NCBI GenBank assembly: GCA_017560855.1
Contig: JAFZEB010000121.1
Location: forward strand, 1-42,721
Length of the DNA stretch: 42,721 nt
Origin: Ruminiclostridium sp.
GTDB lineage: Bacteria; Bacillota; Clostridia; Oscillospirales; Oscillospiraceae
Reading direction: 5' to 3'
The notes under the pieces were generated by a model that saw only the letters and a program-made list of their open reading frames with translations, searched no databases and was not told the origin of the DNA. The position numbers and the translations under genes were made by a program. This document shows, in pieces, positions 37,404-42,721 of the stretch (position 1 is its first letter; each line of letters opens with the position of its first letter).

Positions 37404-38645
37404 TTACTCGTACATGGGGTACTTGTCGGTGATGGACTTGACGCCAGCGATGACTTCTTCCTGAGAGTTCTCGAAGTCGGTAGCGACCTTCCACATCAGC
37501 TTGCCCAGCAGCTTGAAGTCTTCCTCGACCAGGCCGCGGCTGGTAGCAGCGGGAACGCCGACACGGATGCCGGAGGTGACGAAGGGAGACTGGGGATCGT
37601 CGGGGATGGTGTTCTTGTTGACGGTGATGTTGCAAGCGTCCAGACGCTTCTCCATCTCCTTGCCGGTGATGCCTGCCTTGCGCAGGTCAACCAGCATCAG
37701 GTGGTTGTCGGTGCCGCCGGAGACCAGGTCGAAGCCAGCCTCCATCAGGGACTCTGCCAGAGCCTTAGCGTTCTTCAGGACCTGCTCCTGGTAGGTCTTG
37801 AACTCGGGCTTCTGAGCCTCACCGAAAGCAACAGCCTTAGCGGTGATGATGTGCATCAGGGGGCCGCCCTGAGCGCCGGGGAAGATAGCCTTGTCGATGG
37901 TCTTTGCCAGGGCTTCCTTGCACAGGATGACGCCGCCGCGGGGACCACGCAGGGTCTTGTGGGTGGTGGTGGTGACAACGTCAGCATAGGGCACGGGAGA
38001 GGGATGCAGGCCAACTGCAACCAGACCAGCGATGTGAGCCATGTCGACGAACAGGTATGCGCCAACCTCGTCAGCGATCTCGCGGAACTTTGCGAAGTCG
38101 ATGACACGGGGGTATGCGGAAGCGCCGGCGATGATCATCTTGGGCTTGTGCTCCAGAGCCAGAGCGCGAACCTGGTCGTAGTCGATGAAGCCGTTGGCGT
38201 CAACACCGTAGGAGACCATCTTGTAGTTCAGGCCGGAGAAGTTAACGGGGGAACCGTGGGTCAGGTGACCGCCGTTGTCCAGGTTCATGCCCATGACGGT
38301 GTCGCCGATGTTGCACAGTGCCTGGTAAACAGCGAAGTTAGCGGAAGCGCCGGAGTGGGGCTGCACGTTTGCGTGGTCAGCACCAAACAGAGCCTTGATA
38401 CGGTCGCGTGCGATGTCTTCGACCACGTCGACGCACTCACAGCCGCCGTAGTAACGCTTGCCGGGGTAACCCTCAGCGTACTTGTTGGTCAGAACGGTGG
38501 AAGCTGCTGCCATAACTGCCTCGCTGACGAAGTTCTCGGAAGCGATCAGCTCGATGTTTCTGCGCTGACGATCATACTCAGCACGGACTGCATTGCCGAC
38601 CTCAGCGTCATGCTGAGTCAGGAAATCGATAGTTTCTTTAACCAT
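37404..38645 (-). CDS. glyA: Serine hydroxymethyltransferase
   Basis: The 413-residue enzyme converts serine and tetrahydrofolate to glycine and methylene-tetrahydrofolate in the cytoplasm, feeding one-carbon metabolism. Characteristic segments are IELIASENFVSEAVM, YAEGYPGKRYYGGCECVD, VQPHSGASANFAVYQAL, VDMAHIAGLVAVGLHPSP and the pyridoxal-phosphate lysine Lys230 in TTTTHKTLRGPRGG. Length matches the family. ATG at 38645 follows TTGGAGGAGCAATATC. Codon choice is that of a highly expressed gene. Confidence 0.98.
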   Translation of the reverse strand: MVKETIDFLTQHDAEVGNAVRAEYDRQRRNIELIASENFVSEAVMAAASTVLTNKYAEGYPGKRYYGGCECVDVVEDIARDRIKALFGADHANVQPHSGASANFAVYQALCNIGDTVMGMNLDNGGHLTHGSPVNFSGLNYKMVSYGVDANGFIDYDQVRALALEHKPKMIIAGASAYPRVIDFAKFREIADEVGAYLFVDMAHIAGLVAVGLHPSPVPYADVVTTTTHKTLRGPRGGVILCKEALAKTIDKAIFPGAQGGPLMHIITAKAVAFGEAQKPEFKTYQEQVLKNAKALAESLMEAGFDLVSGGTDNHLMLVDLRKAGITGKEMEKRLDACNITVNKNTIPDDPQSPFVTSGIRVGVPAATSRGLVEEDFKLLGKLMWKVATDFENSQEEVIAGVKSITDKYPMYE

Positions 38646-38719
38646 GATATTGCTCCTCCAATTATGTATGGTTTCAATAAAATCCTGGTGATAACAAGGA
38701 TAACCATAGTTGTTCTACT

Positions 38720-38748
38720 ATTATACAACAATCCTCGAAAAATTCCAA
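38720..38748 (-). promoter_or_regulatory. Promoter of glyA
   Basis: On the minus strand TTGGAA (38748-38743) and TATAAT (38725-38720) are separated by 17 bp. Confidence 0.6.
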
Positions 38749-38776
38749 TGACTATTTTTCTTCTTTATGTTATAAT
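38748..38776 (+). promoter_or_regulatory. Promoter of nth
   Basis: ATGACT (38748-38753), a 17-bp spacer and TATAAT (38771-38776). Its -35 box abuts that of the divergent glyA promoter. Confidence 0.55.
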
Positions 38777-38845
38777 TTTAGCATCTGAATCCCATCATTT
38801 ATGGGAAAAGGGTATAAAACTATCTTATGACAGGAGGCAGACGCC

Positions 38846-39496
38846 ATGAAACCCCAGGAGGACATCCTCGCCATCATCCAGGAGCTGAAAACCCTGTACC
38901 CCCAGGAGGACCTCTGCTCCCTGCCCTATGACAAAGATTACGAGCTTCTCTTCGCCGTCCGTCTGGCCGCCCAGTGCACCGACGAGCGGGTGAATCAGGT
39001 GACCCCCGCCCTTTACGCCGCCTACCCCACCCTGGAGGATCTGGCCAAGGCCGAGCCCCAGGACATTGAGCCCTACATCCACTCCTGCGGCTTTTTCCGG
39101 GCCAAGGCAAAAGACATCGTCCTGGCCTCCCGTATGCTGGTGGAGCAGCACGGCGGCGTAGTCCCCGGCACCATGGAGGAGCTGTTAAAACTCCCCGGCG
39201 TAGGCCGGAAGACGGCCAACCTCATTCTGGGCGACGTGTACGACACCCCCGGCGTGGTGGTGGCCGACACCCACTGCATCCGCATCACGGGCCTTCTGGG
39301 CCTCACCGACGGCACCAAGGACCCGGGCAAGGTGGAAAGCCAGCTGCGGGAAATTCTGCCCCCGGAGGAGTCCAACGACTTCTGTCACCGGATGGTCCTC
39401 CACGGCCGGGCGGTCTGCCGGGCCAGAAAGCCCGACTGCGGGAATTGCACCATTCGGCAGTGGTGTGATCACTTTATCAACGGGCAGGAAGCGTAA
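38846..39496 (+). CDS. nth: Endonuclease III (DNA glycosylase/AP lyase)
   Basis: The 216-residue protein removes oxidised pyrimidines from DNA and cuts at the abasic site. It has the helix-hairpin-helix LPGVGRKTANLILG with catalytic Lys122, the catalytic Asp141 in VVADTHCIRI, and the iron-sulfur cluster loop C-x6-C-x2-C-x5-C near the C-terminus (CRARKPDCGNCTIRQWC). ATG at 38846 follows GACAGGAGGCAGACGCC. It is monocistronic. Confidence 0.97.
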   Translation: MKPQEDILAIIQELKTLYPQEDLCSLPYDKDYELLFAVRLAAQCTDERVNQVTPALYAAYPTLEDLAKAEPQDIEPYIHSCGFFRAKAKDIVLASRMLVEQHGGVVPGTMEELLKLPGVGRKTANLILGDVYDTPGVVVADTHCIRITGLLGLTDGTKDPGKVESQLREILPPEESNDFCHRMVLHGRAVCRARKPDCGNCTIRQWCDHFINGQEA

Positions 39497-39505
39497 GACA
39501 ACAAT

Positions 39506-39536
39506 AGGCCCCCGACCGAAACGGCCGGGGGCCTTT
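39506..39536 (+). terminator. Intrinsic terminator of nth
   Basis: AGGCCCCCGACC, loop GAAA, CGGCCGGGGGCCTTT. Confidence 0.85.
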
Positions 39537-39548
39537 CTATACGAAATT

Positions 39549-39662
39549 ACCCCTCATCAGTCAGCTTTGCTGACAGCTTCTCCCCAGGGAGAAGCCTTGT
39601 CTTCGGACAAAAGAAGCCTTCTCCCCCGGGAGAAGGTGCCCTCGAAGAGGGCGGATGAGGGG
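39549..39662. repeat. Intergenic hairpin repeat family C, copy 2
   Basis: CCCCTCATCAGTCAGCTTTG, then GCTTCTCCCCAGGGAGAAGC, AAGCCTTCTCCCCCGGGAG and GAGGGCGGATGAGGGG. CCCCTCATC and GATGAGGGG form inverted ends. Several modules match 7483-7577 in reverse orientation. Confidence 0.72.
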
Positions 39663-39669
39663 AACTGAC

Positions 39670-40449
39670 TCAACGATTCCTGTCCTTCTGATCCCTCTCA
39701 TAGATCAGCCGCAGGCCGTCCACGATGAGGTCGTCGTCCACGATGTCGATACAGTCCGTGTGGGCCGCCACCAGATGGGCCAGACCGCCGGTGGCCACCA
39801 CCTTCACGTCCATGCCGTATCCCATCTCCTCCTTGGTCTTGCGGACCAGGTACTCGGTGGAACCCACAGCTCCAGCCACAGACCCCGCCTGGATCTGGGT
39901 CACCGCATCCCGGCCCAGCATGGTGGGGGGATACTGCAGGTCGATCTGAGGAAGCTGAGCAGTGCCGGTAAAAAGGGCGTTGGTGGAGGTGCGGATGCCC
40001 GCCAGGATACAGCCCCCCAGGTAGGAACCATCCTCCGCCAGGGCGTCCACCGTGGTAGCGGTACCATAGTCTAGAACCACCAGGGGCTTGCCGTACTTTT
40101 CCATAGCGGCGATACAGCAGACGGCACGATCGGCACCCAGCCGCTCTTCCGCCTCATAGGGCAGGCCGGGGTCCACGTTCTCATCCACCACTAGGGCGGT
40201 CTGACCAAAGGTCTCCCGAGCCAGTTCCTTCAGGGCAGGGATCACCTGGGGGACCACCGAGGCGATGATGACGCCGGTGACCCGTTCCGGTATCAGGCCC
40301 GCCTGGGCCATCTGGGGCAGCAGGTCCACCGCCATGGCCTGGGCGGTGGCTGTATAGTCCGTCACCTGACGAAAGCTCCCCAGGACGGTCTCCCCTTCCA
40401 GAAATCCAAACACGATATTGGTGTTGCCCATGTCGATGGCCAGTAACAT
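39670..40449 (-). CDS. coaX: Type III pantothenate kinase
   Basis: ATG at 40449 follows GGGAGGAATGGCGT; the frame is open further upstream without a good start. The 259-residue enzyme phosphorylates pantothenate, the first step of coenzyme A synthesis, and is not feedback-inhibited by CoA. Motifs are LLAIDMGNTNIVFGFLEG (ATP-binding, actin-like fold), LGADRAVCCIAA, VVLDYGTATTVDALAEDGSYLGGCILAGI and VVATGGLAHLVA. No biotin-ligase gene is next to it. It is monocistronic as far as seen. Confidence 0.96.
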   Translation of the reverse strand: MLLAIDMGNTNIVFGFLEGETVLGSFRQVTDYTATAQAMAVDLLPQMAQAGLIPERVTGVIIASVVPQVIPALKELARETFGQTALVVDENVDPGLPYEAEERLGADRAVCCIAAMEKYGKPLVVLDYGTATTVDALAEDGSYLGGCILAGIRTSTNALFTGTAQLPQIDLQYPPTMLGRDAVTQIQAGSVAGAVGSTEYLVRKTKEEMGYGMDVKVVATGGLAHLVAAHTDCIDIVDDDLIVDGLRLIYERDQKDRNR

Positions 40450-40544
40450 ACGCCATTCCTCCCTCCCCCTGCCCGGCAGGGGTTTCTTTTTCCAAAATTT
40501 TAACACAGTCAAGGGAATTTGACCAGAGTTTTTCCCCATTCCGG

Positions 40545-40572
40545 CACAGACGCCGCCTCCCCCACATATACT
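40545..40572 (+). promoter_or_regulatory. Possible mother-cell sporulation (sigma-K/sigma-E-like) promoter
   Basis: CACA (40545-40548), a 16-bp spacer and CATATACT (40565-40572) fit the AC..CATANNNT pattern of sigma-K-type promoters. It stands about 35 bp upstream of three unknown small genes; no sigma-A promoter is seen there. Confidence 0.4.
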
Positions 40573-40606
40573 GTGGTACTACCACCCAGGAAGGAAGGAT
40601 ATCACC

Positions 40607-40858
40607 ATGCCCCAACTTGATCCCAGACAGGTCCAGGACCTGCTGAACAACCAGTCCCTGCGCCAGACCCTCAGCTCCCCGGAGACCCAAAAGATCCTGG
40701 GCCAGCTCAGGCAGAAAAACTCTGCCCATCTCCAGGCCGCCGCCCAGGCCGCCATGCAGGGGGATGCCTCCGGGCTGTCCCATCTCCTGCAGGAACTCTC
40801 CCGGAACCCGGACACCGCCCGGGCCATGGAGGAGCTGAACCGAAAACTCCCCAAGTGA
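40607..40858 (+). CDS. Unknown small helical protein, first of a three-gene cluster
   Basis: The 83-residue product starts at ATG 40607 after GGAAGGAAGGATATCACC. It is rich in Gln, Leu and Ser and predicted fully helical (DPRQVQDLLNNQSLRQTLSS, LSHLLQELSRNPDTARAMEELNRKL). No family is recognised. It is followed after 27 bp by the second gene of the cluster. Confidence 0.75.
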   Translation: MPQLDPRQVQDLLNNQSLRQTLSSPETQKILGQLRQKNSAHLQAAAQAAMQGDASGLSHLLQELSRNPDTARAMEELNRKLPK

Positions 40859-40885
40859 TCCGCATATGAAAGGAGGTCCTGCCCC

Positions 40886-41233
40886 ATGGCAGAGTTTGAG
40901 GACACCCTGAACGCCATCCTCTCTGACCCGGACACCATGGGGCAGATCATGGCCCTGGCCGGGAAGCTGGGCGGGGAACCGCCCCCGCCCCAGGAAGCCC
41001 CCCCTGCCCCGGAGTTCCCTCTGCCCGACCTGGGCCAGATGGGAAAGTTGCTGGAGATCTTTCAGGCCTGTCAGGGACCCAAGGACCAGACCATGGCCCT
41101 GCTCACTGCCCTGCGCCCTTTTCTGAGTCCGGACCGACAGGAGAAACTGGACCGGGCCATACGAATGGCCGGTCTCTCCCAGGCCGCCCGACAGGCCTAT
41201 CAGCTGTGGAAGGAGGGGGAACTGCATGTATAA
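40886..41233 (+). CDS. Unknown Pro-rich helical protein, second gene of the cluster
   Basis: The 115-residue product starts at ATG 40886 after AAAGGAGGTCCTGCCCC. An N-terminal helix (FEDTLNAILSDPDTMGQIMALAGKLGG) is joined by a Pro-rich linker (EPPPPQEAPPAPEFPLP) to a second helical part (MGKLLEIFQACQGPKDQTMALLTALRPFLSPDRQEKLDRAI). No family is recognised. Its end overlaps the start of the third gene by 8 bp. Confidence 0.75.
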   Translation: MAEFEDTLNAILSDPDTMGQIMALAGKLGGEPPPPQEAPPAPEFPLPDLGQMGKLLEIFQACQGPKDQTMALLTALRPFLSPDRQEKLDRAIRMAGLSQAARQAYQLWKEGELHV

Positions 41234-41480
41234 CGCCTACATACCACAGCCCGCACCCCATAAGAAAATCCCGGAGGACTCTCCTCCGGGATTTGGATCA
41301 TCTTGTTCTTCGCCAACCGGTTCCGGCCTGAAAGGCCTTCTGGACCGGCTGGGGCTGGGTAAGCTGGACACAGGGGATCTCCTGCTCCTTCTTCTCCTCT
41401 TCCTTCTGCTGAAGGAAGAGGGCCAGGGGGATGCGATCCTCCTGCTGGCTCTGGCCTCTGTCTTTTTACTGGACAGCTGA
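41226..41480 (+). CDS. Unknown Leu-rich membrane protein, third gene of the cluster
   Basis: ATG at 41226 follows AAGGAGGGGGAACTGC, so the start is well supported although it overlaps the second gene. The 84-residue protein has a Pro/Gly/Ser-rich N-terminus and two very hydrophobic segments (DTGDLLLLLLLFLLLKEEGQ and DAILLLALASVFLLDS) that could form a membrane hairpin. Its end overlaps the convergent gene by 15 bp. A strong hairpin lies inside the coding sequence at 41266-41294. Confidence 0.7.
   Translation: MYNAYIPQPAPHKKIPEDSPPGFGSSCSSPTGSGLKGLLDRLGLGKLDTGDLLLLLLLFLLLKEEGQGDAILLLALASVFLLDS
41266..41294. terminator. Perfect 13-bp hairpin inside the third small gene
   Basis: AAATCCCGGAGGA (41266-41278), loop CTC, TCCTCCGGGATTT (41282-41294). 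On the minus strand it is followed by TTCTTAT, so it has the look of an intrinsic terminator. It falls within codons 14-23 of the Leu-rich protein. Confidence 0.6.
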
Positions 41481-42206
41481 ACACTCATGAATCACCGTGC
41501 CATCGGGCAACTCAAAGGTCACACCATCCTCCAGGGGGGTCTGCAGGCTCTCCTCAGCCATGGAGTAGACCGTCACCCCGTCTGCCAGGGTCTCAGCCGC
41601 ACAGAGAAGACCAGTGGCGGTCTCCACCCAGTAGCGGTCCAGGTAGTCCAGGTCGGTATCCCGGACCTCCACAAAGACGCAGTCCCTGCCGTTCTTCACC
41701 TGGTAACCCGCATCGGTGATGAGGTTCCGGTCCAAAGCCAGCACATCCTCATAGGTGGGGATCCGCTGAGCCAGATCGAAGCTGTCCTGGTCTGCGGCAG
41801 TTTCTTTCCAGGTGCTGTCTCCGCCATACCACAGGTAGAGCTTGCCATCCCCCACCAGACGGTGCTGGGTGATGCCGCCCACCCCTGCCACGGTTTTTAC
41901 ATAGTCTCCGTCGGCCCAGATCTGGATCTTGGAGGAAGAGCTGCCTCCCGCCCAGTAGAGGGTGACGGTGAGCTCCCGATAGCAGTTCTCCGGCCGGGAC
42001 AAGGTGGCAATGACGCTCTGCACCGTGTCGGGGGTCACTTCCACCGGGAGGATATCCCCGCCCCCTTCAGCCTCCTGGCTGATGTCAGGCAGGGAGACCT
42101 CCGGGACCTGACCGGTGAGGGCAGGCAGGCCAAAGCTCACAAGGACCGCCAAAACCACCGTGATGGCAATGGCGATGACCAGAATGGTTTGGTTTTTCTG
42201 CTCCAA
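41466..42206 (-). CDS. Membrane-anchored extracytoplasmic protein, unknown
   Basis: TTG at 42206 lies about 7 bases after AAAGGAGGG and is the best start; GTG at 42224 is part of the ribosome-binding site. The roughly 246-residue protein has one N-terminal membrane helix (TILVIAIAITVVLAVLVSFGLPAL) and an outer domain rich in beta strands (YRELTVTLYWAGGSSSSKIQIWADGDYVKTVAGV, HRLVGDGKLYLWYGGD, YWVETATGLLCAAETL). The outer domain recalls the LolA/MucB-like fold of regulators that sense the envelope, but I cannot confirm it. It is convergent with and overlaps the Leu-rich small gene by 15 bp. Confidence 0.7.
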   Translation of the reverse strand: MEQKNQTILVIAIAITVVLAVLVSFGLPALTGQVPEVSLPDISQEAEGGGDILPVEVTPDTVQSVIATLSRPENCYRELTVTLYWAGGSSSSKIQIWADGDYVKTVAGVGGITQHRLVGDGKLYLWYGGDSTWKETAADQDSFDLAQRIPTYEDVLALDRNLITDAGYQVKNGRDCVFVEVRDTDLDYLDRYWVETATGLLCAAETLADGVTVYSMAEESLQTPLEDGVTFELPDGTVIHECSAVQ

Positions 42207-42264
42207 AGGACTCCCTCCTTTCACGGATGGGTTGGGGTTCAGACTCAGTTCTTGTCTACAGTTC

Positions 42265-42340
42265 GTAGGGGCGCATCACGATGCGCCCGCTACGTGGTTC
42301 GAAGTCGCTGCGTAGCGGGCGATTCGTGAATCGCCCCTAC
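42265..42340. repeat. Intergenic hairpin repeat family B, copy 3
   Basis: GTAGGGGCGCATCACGATGC with GCCCGC at the left and GCGGGC with GATTCGTGAATCGCCCCTAC at the right form a 76-bp unit with inverted ends, like copy 1 but with different stem cores. Confidence 0.75.
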
Positions 42341-42363
42341 AACAACCCCCGCAGGGGCAAATC

Positions 42364-42721
42364 TTAAACAGAAAATTCCTCAGGCGGCTCTTTCCGCAGG
42401 CCCTTCTTCCACAGGATGGCATCCACGATGCGGCGGCAGGCTTCGCCGTCGCCATAGGGATTCACTGCATGGGCCATCTGGTCGTAGGCAGCCTGATCGG
42501 TCAGAAGCCGTGCGCCCTGGGCGTAGACCTCTTCCTCCTCGGTGCCGGCCAGCAGGACGGTGCCTGCCTCCACAGCCTCAGGGCGCTCGGTCTCCCGGCG
42601 CAGGACCAGGACGGGACGGCCCAGTGCAGGAGCCTCCTCCTGAAGGCCGCCGGAGTCGGTCATCACAAAGGTGGCTCTCGCCATGAGGTTGTGCATCTCA
42701 TCAGGGGTCAGAGGATCGATC
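42364..42721 (-). CDS. wecB: UDP-N-acetylglucosamine 2-epimerase (non-hydrolysing), N-terminal part outside the window
   Basis: The visible 118 C-terminal residues begin IDPLTPDEMHNLMARATFVMTDSGG and continue LQEEAPALGRPVLVLRRETERPEAVEAGTVLLAG, which is the signature of WecB/MnaA epimerases: the DSGGxQEE loop binds the UDP-sugar, and R..TERPEA is invariant. The enzyme interconverts UDP-GlcNAc and UDP-ManNAc for teichoic-acid linkage units or capsule. It ends in a C-terminal helix (DGEACRRIVDAILWKKGL). About two thirds of the protein lies beyond the window. Confidence 0.94.
   Translation of the reverse strand, partial: IDPLTPDEMHNLMARATFVMTDSGGLQEEAPALGRPVLVLRRETERPEAVEAGTVLLAGTEEEEVYAQGARLLTDQAAYDQMAHAVNPYGDGEACRRIVDAILWKKGLRKEPPEEFSV

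Noticed and set aside
37701..38849. A 382-codon plus-strand frame opposite glyA
   Set aside because: Shadow of glyA due to codon bias; it runs through the glyA and nth promoters.

Overview
The window reads as chromosome of a Gram-positive, spore-forming gut Clostridium of the Oscillospiraceae type (Flavonifractor/Intestinimonas/Oscillibacter-like). This is inferred from a GC-rich genome with strong AGGAGG ribosome-binding sites, a SleB-type cell-wall hydrolase, a DUF951 gene, an ECF sigma factor with a membrane sensor, an acyl-CoA CoA-transferase, and dispersed hairpin repeats of the GTAGGGGCG and CTCCCC..GGGGAG kinds that I associate with these genomes. Species cannot be fixed from the sequence alone.

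Left host segment (1-11003): a truncated CoA-transferase, a hotdog thioesterase, a spore-cortex-type hydrolase, two tandem identical tRNA-Ser(GGA) genes, an ECF sigma/sensor pair behind a likely self-recognised promoter, a class I aminotransferase, a BlaI-type repressor followed by a two-half CHR (chromate-type) transporter, UppP and a TetR regulator. The CoA-transferase, aminotransferase and (further right) GlyA use the codon set of very highly expressed genes, which points to amino-acid fermentation as a main activity.

Mobile segment (11004-30277, 19.3 kb): an integrative element inserted in the 3' end of tRNA-Leu(GAG). It is bounded by a 23-bp direct repeat that copies the tRNA 3' end, with matching TAGCGGACAA arm-site repeats inside both ends. 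Its tyrosine integrase carries a Cro/CI-type helix-turn-helix inside the core-binding region. A leftward operon, with five genes joined by four 4-nt overlaps at its start, encodes two small DNA-binding proteins, a winged-helix protein, a DUF6291/DnaD-like protein, a DnaB helicase, a Cys/His-rich protein and one 3142-residue giant protein that takes up half of the element. The giant protein has the look of a phage or mobile-element polyvalent protein: a zincin (HEMTH), an unassigned domain with a CSLC motif, an ADP-ribosyltransferase-like domain, a long Arg/Glu/Ala coiled coil and an LPD38-like C-terminal part. The left part holds a ribbon-helix-helix regulator with three palindromic operators at a divergent promoter, a replication initiator, small orphans and a HigBA-like toxin-antitoxin with a third gene. 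I see no terminase, portal, capsid, tail, relaxase or conjugation gene, so the element is more like a satellite or a new type of integrative element than a complete prophage.

Right host segment (30278-42721): a sugar-nucleotidyltransferase, an MBL-fold hydrolase, an orphan RepA_N-like protein, a macro-domain protein, a radical SAM protein, DUF951, an S1-domain protein, RarA, GlyA, endonuclease III, type III pantothenate kinase, a cluster of three unknown small genes with a sporulation-like promoter, a membrane-anchored protein and a truncated UDP-GlcNAc 2-epimerase. Three families of structured intergenic repeats are spread through the host parts; one shows clear base-pair covariation between its three copies.
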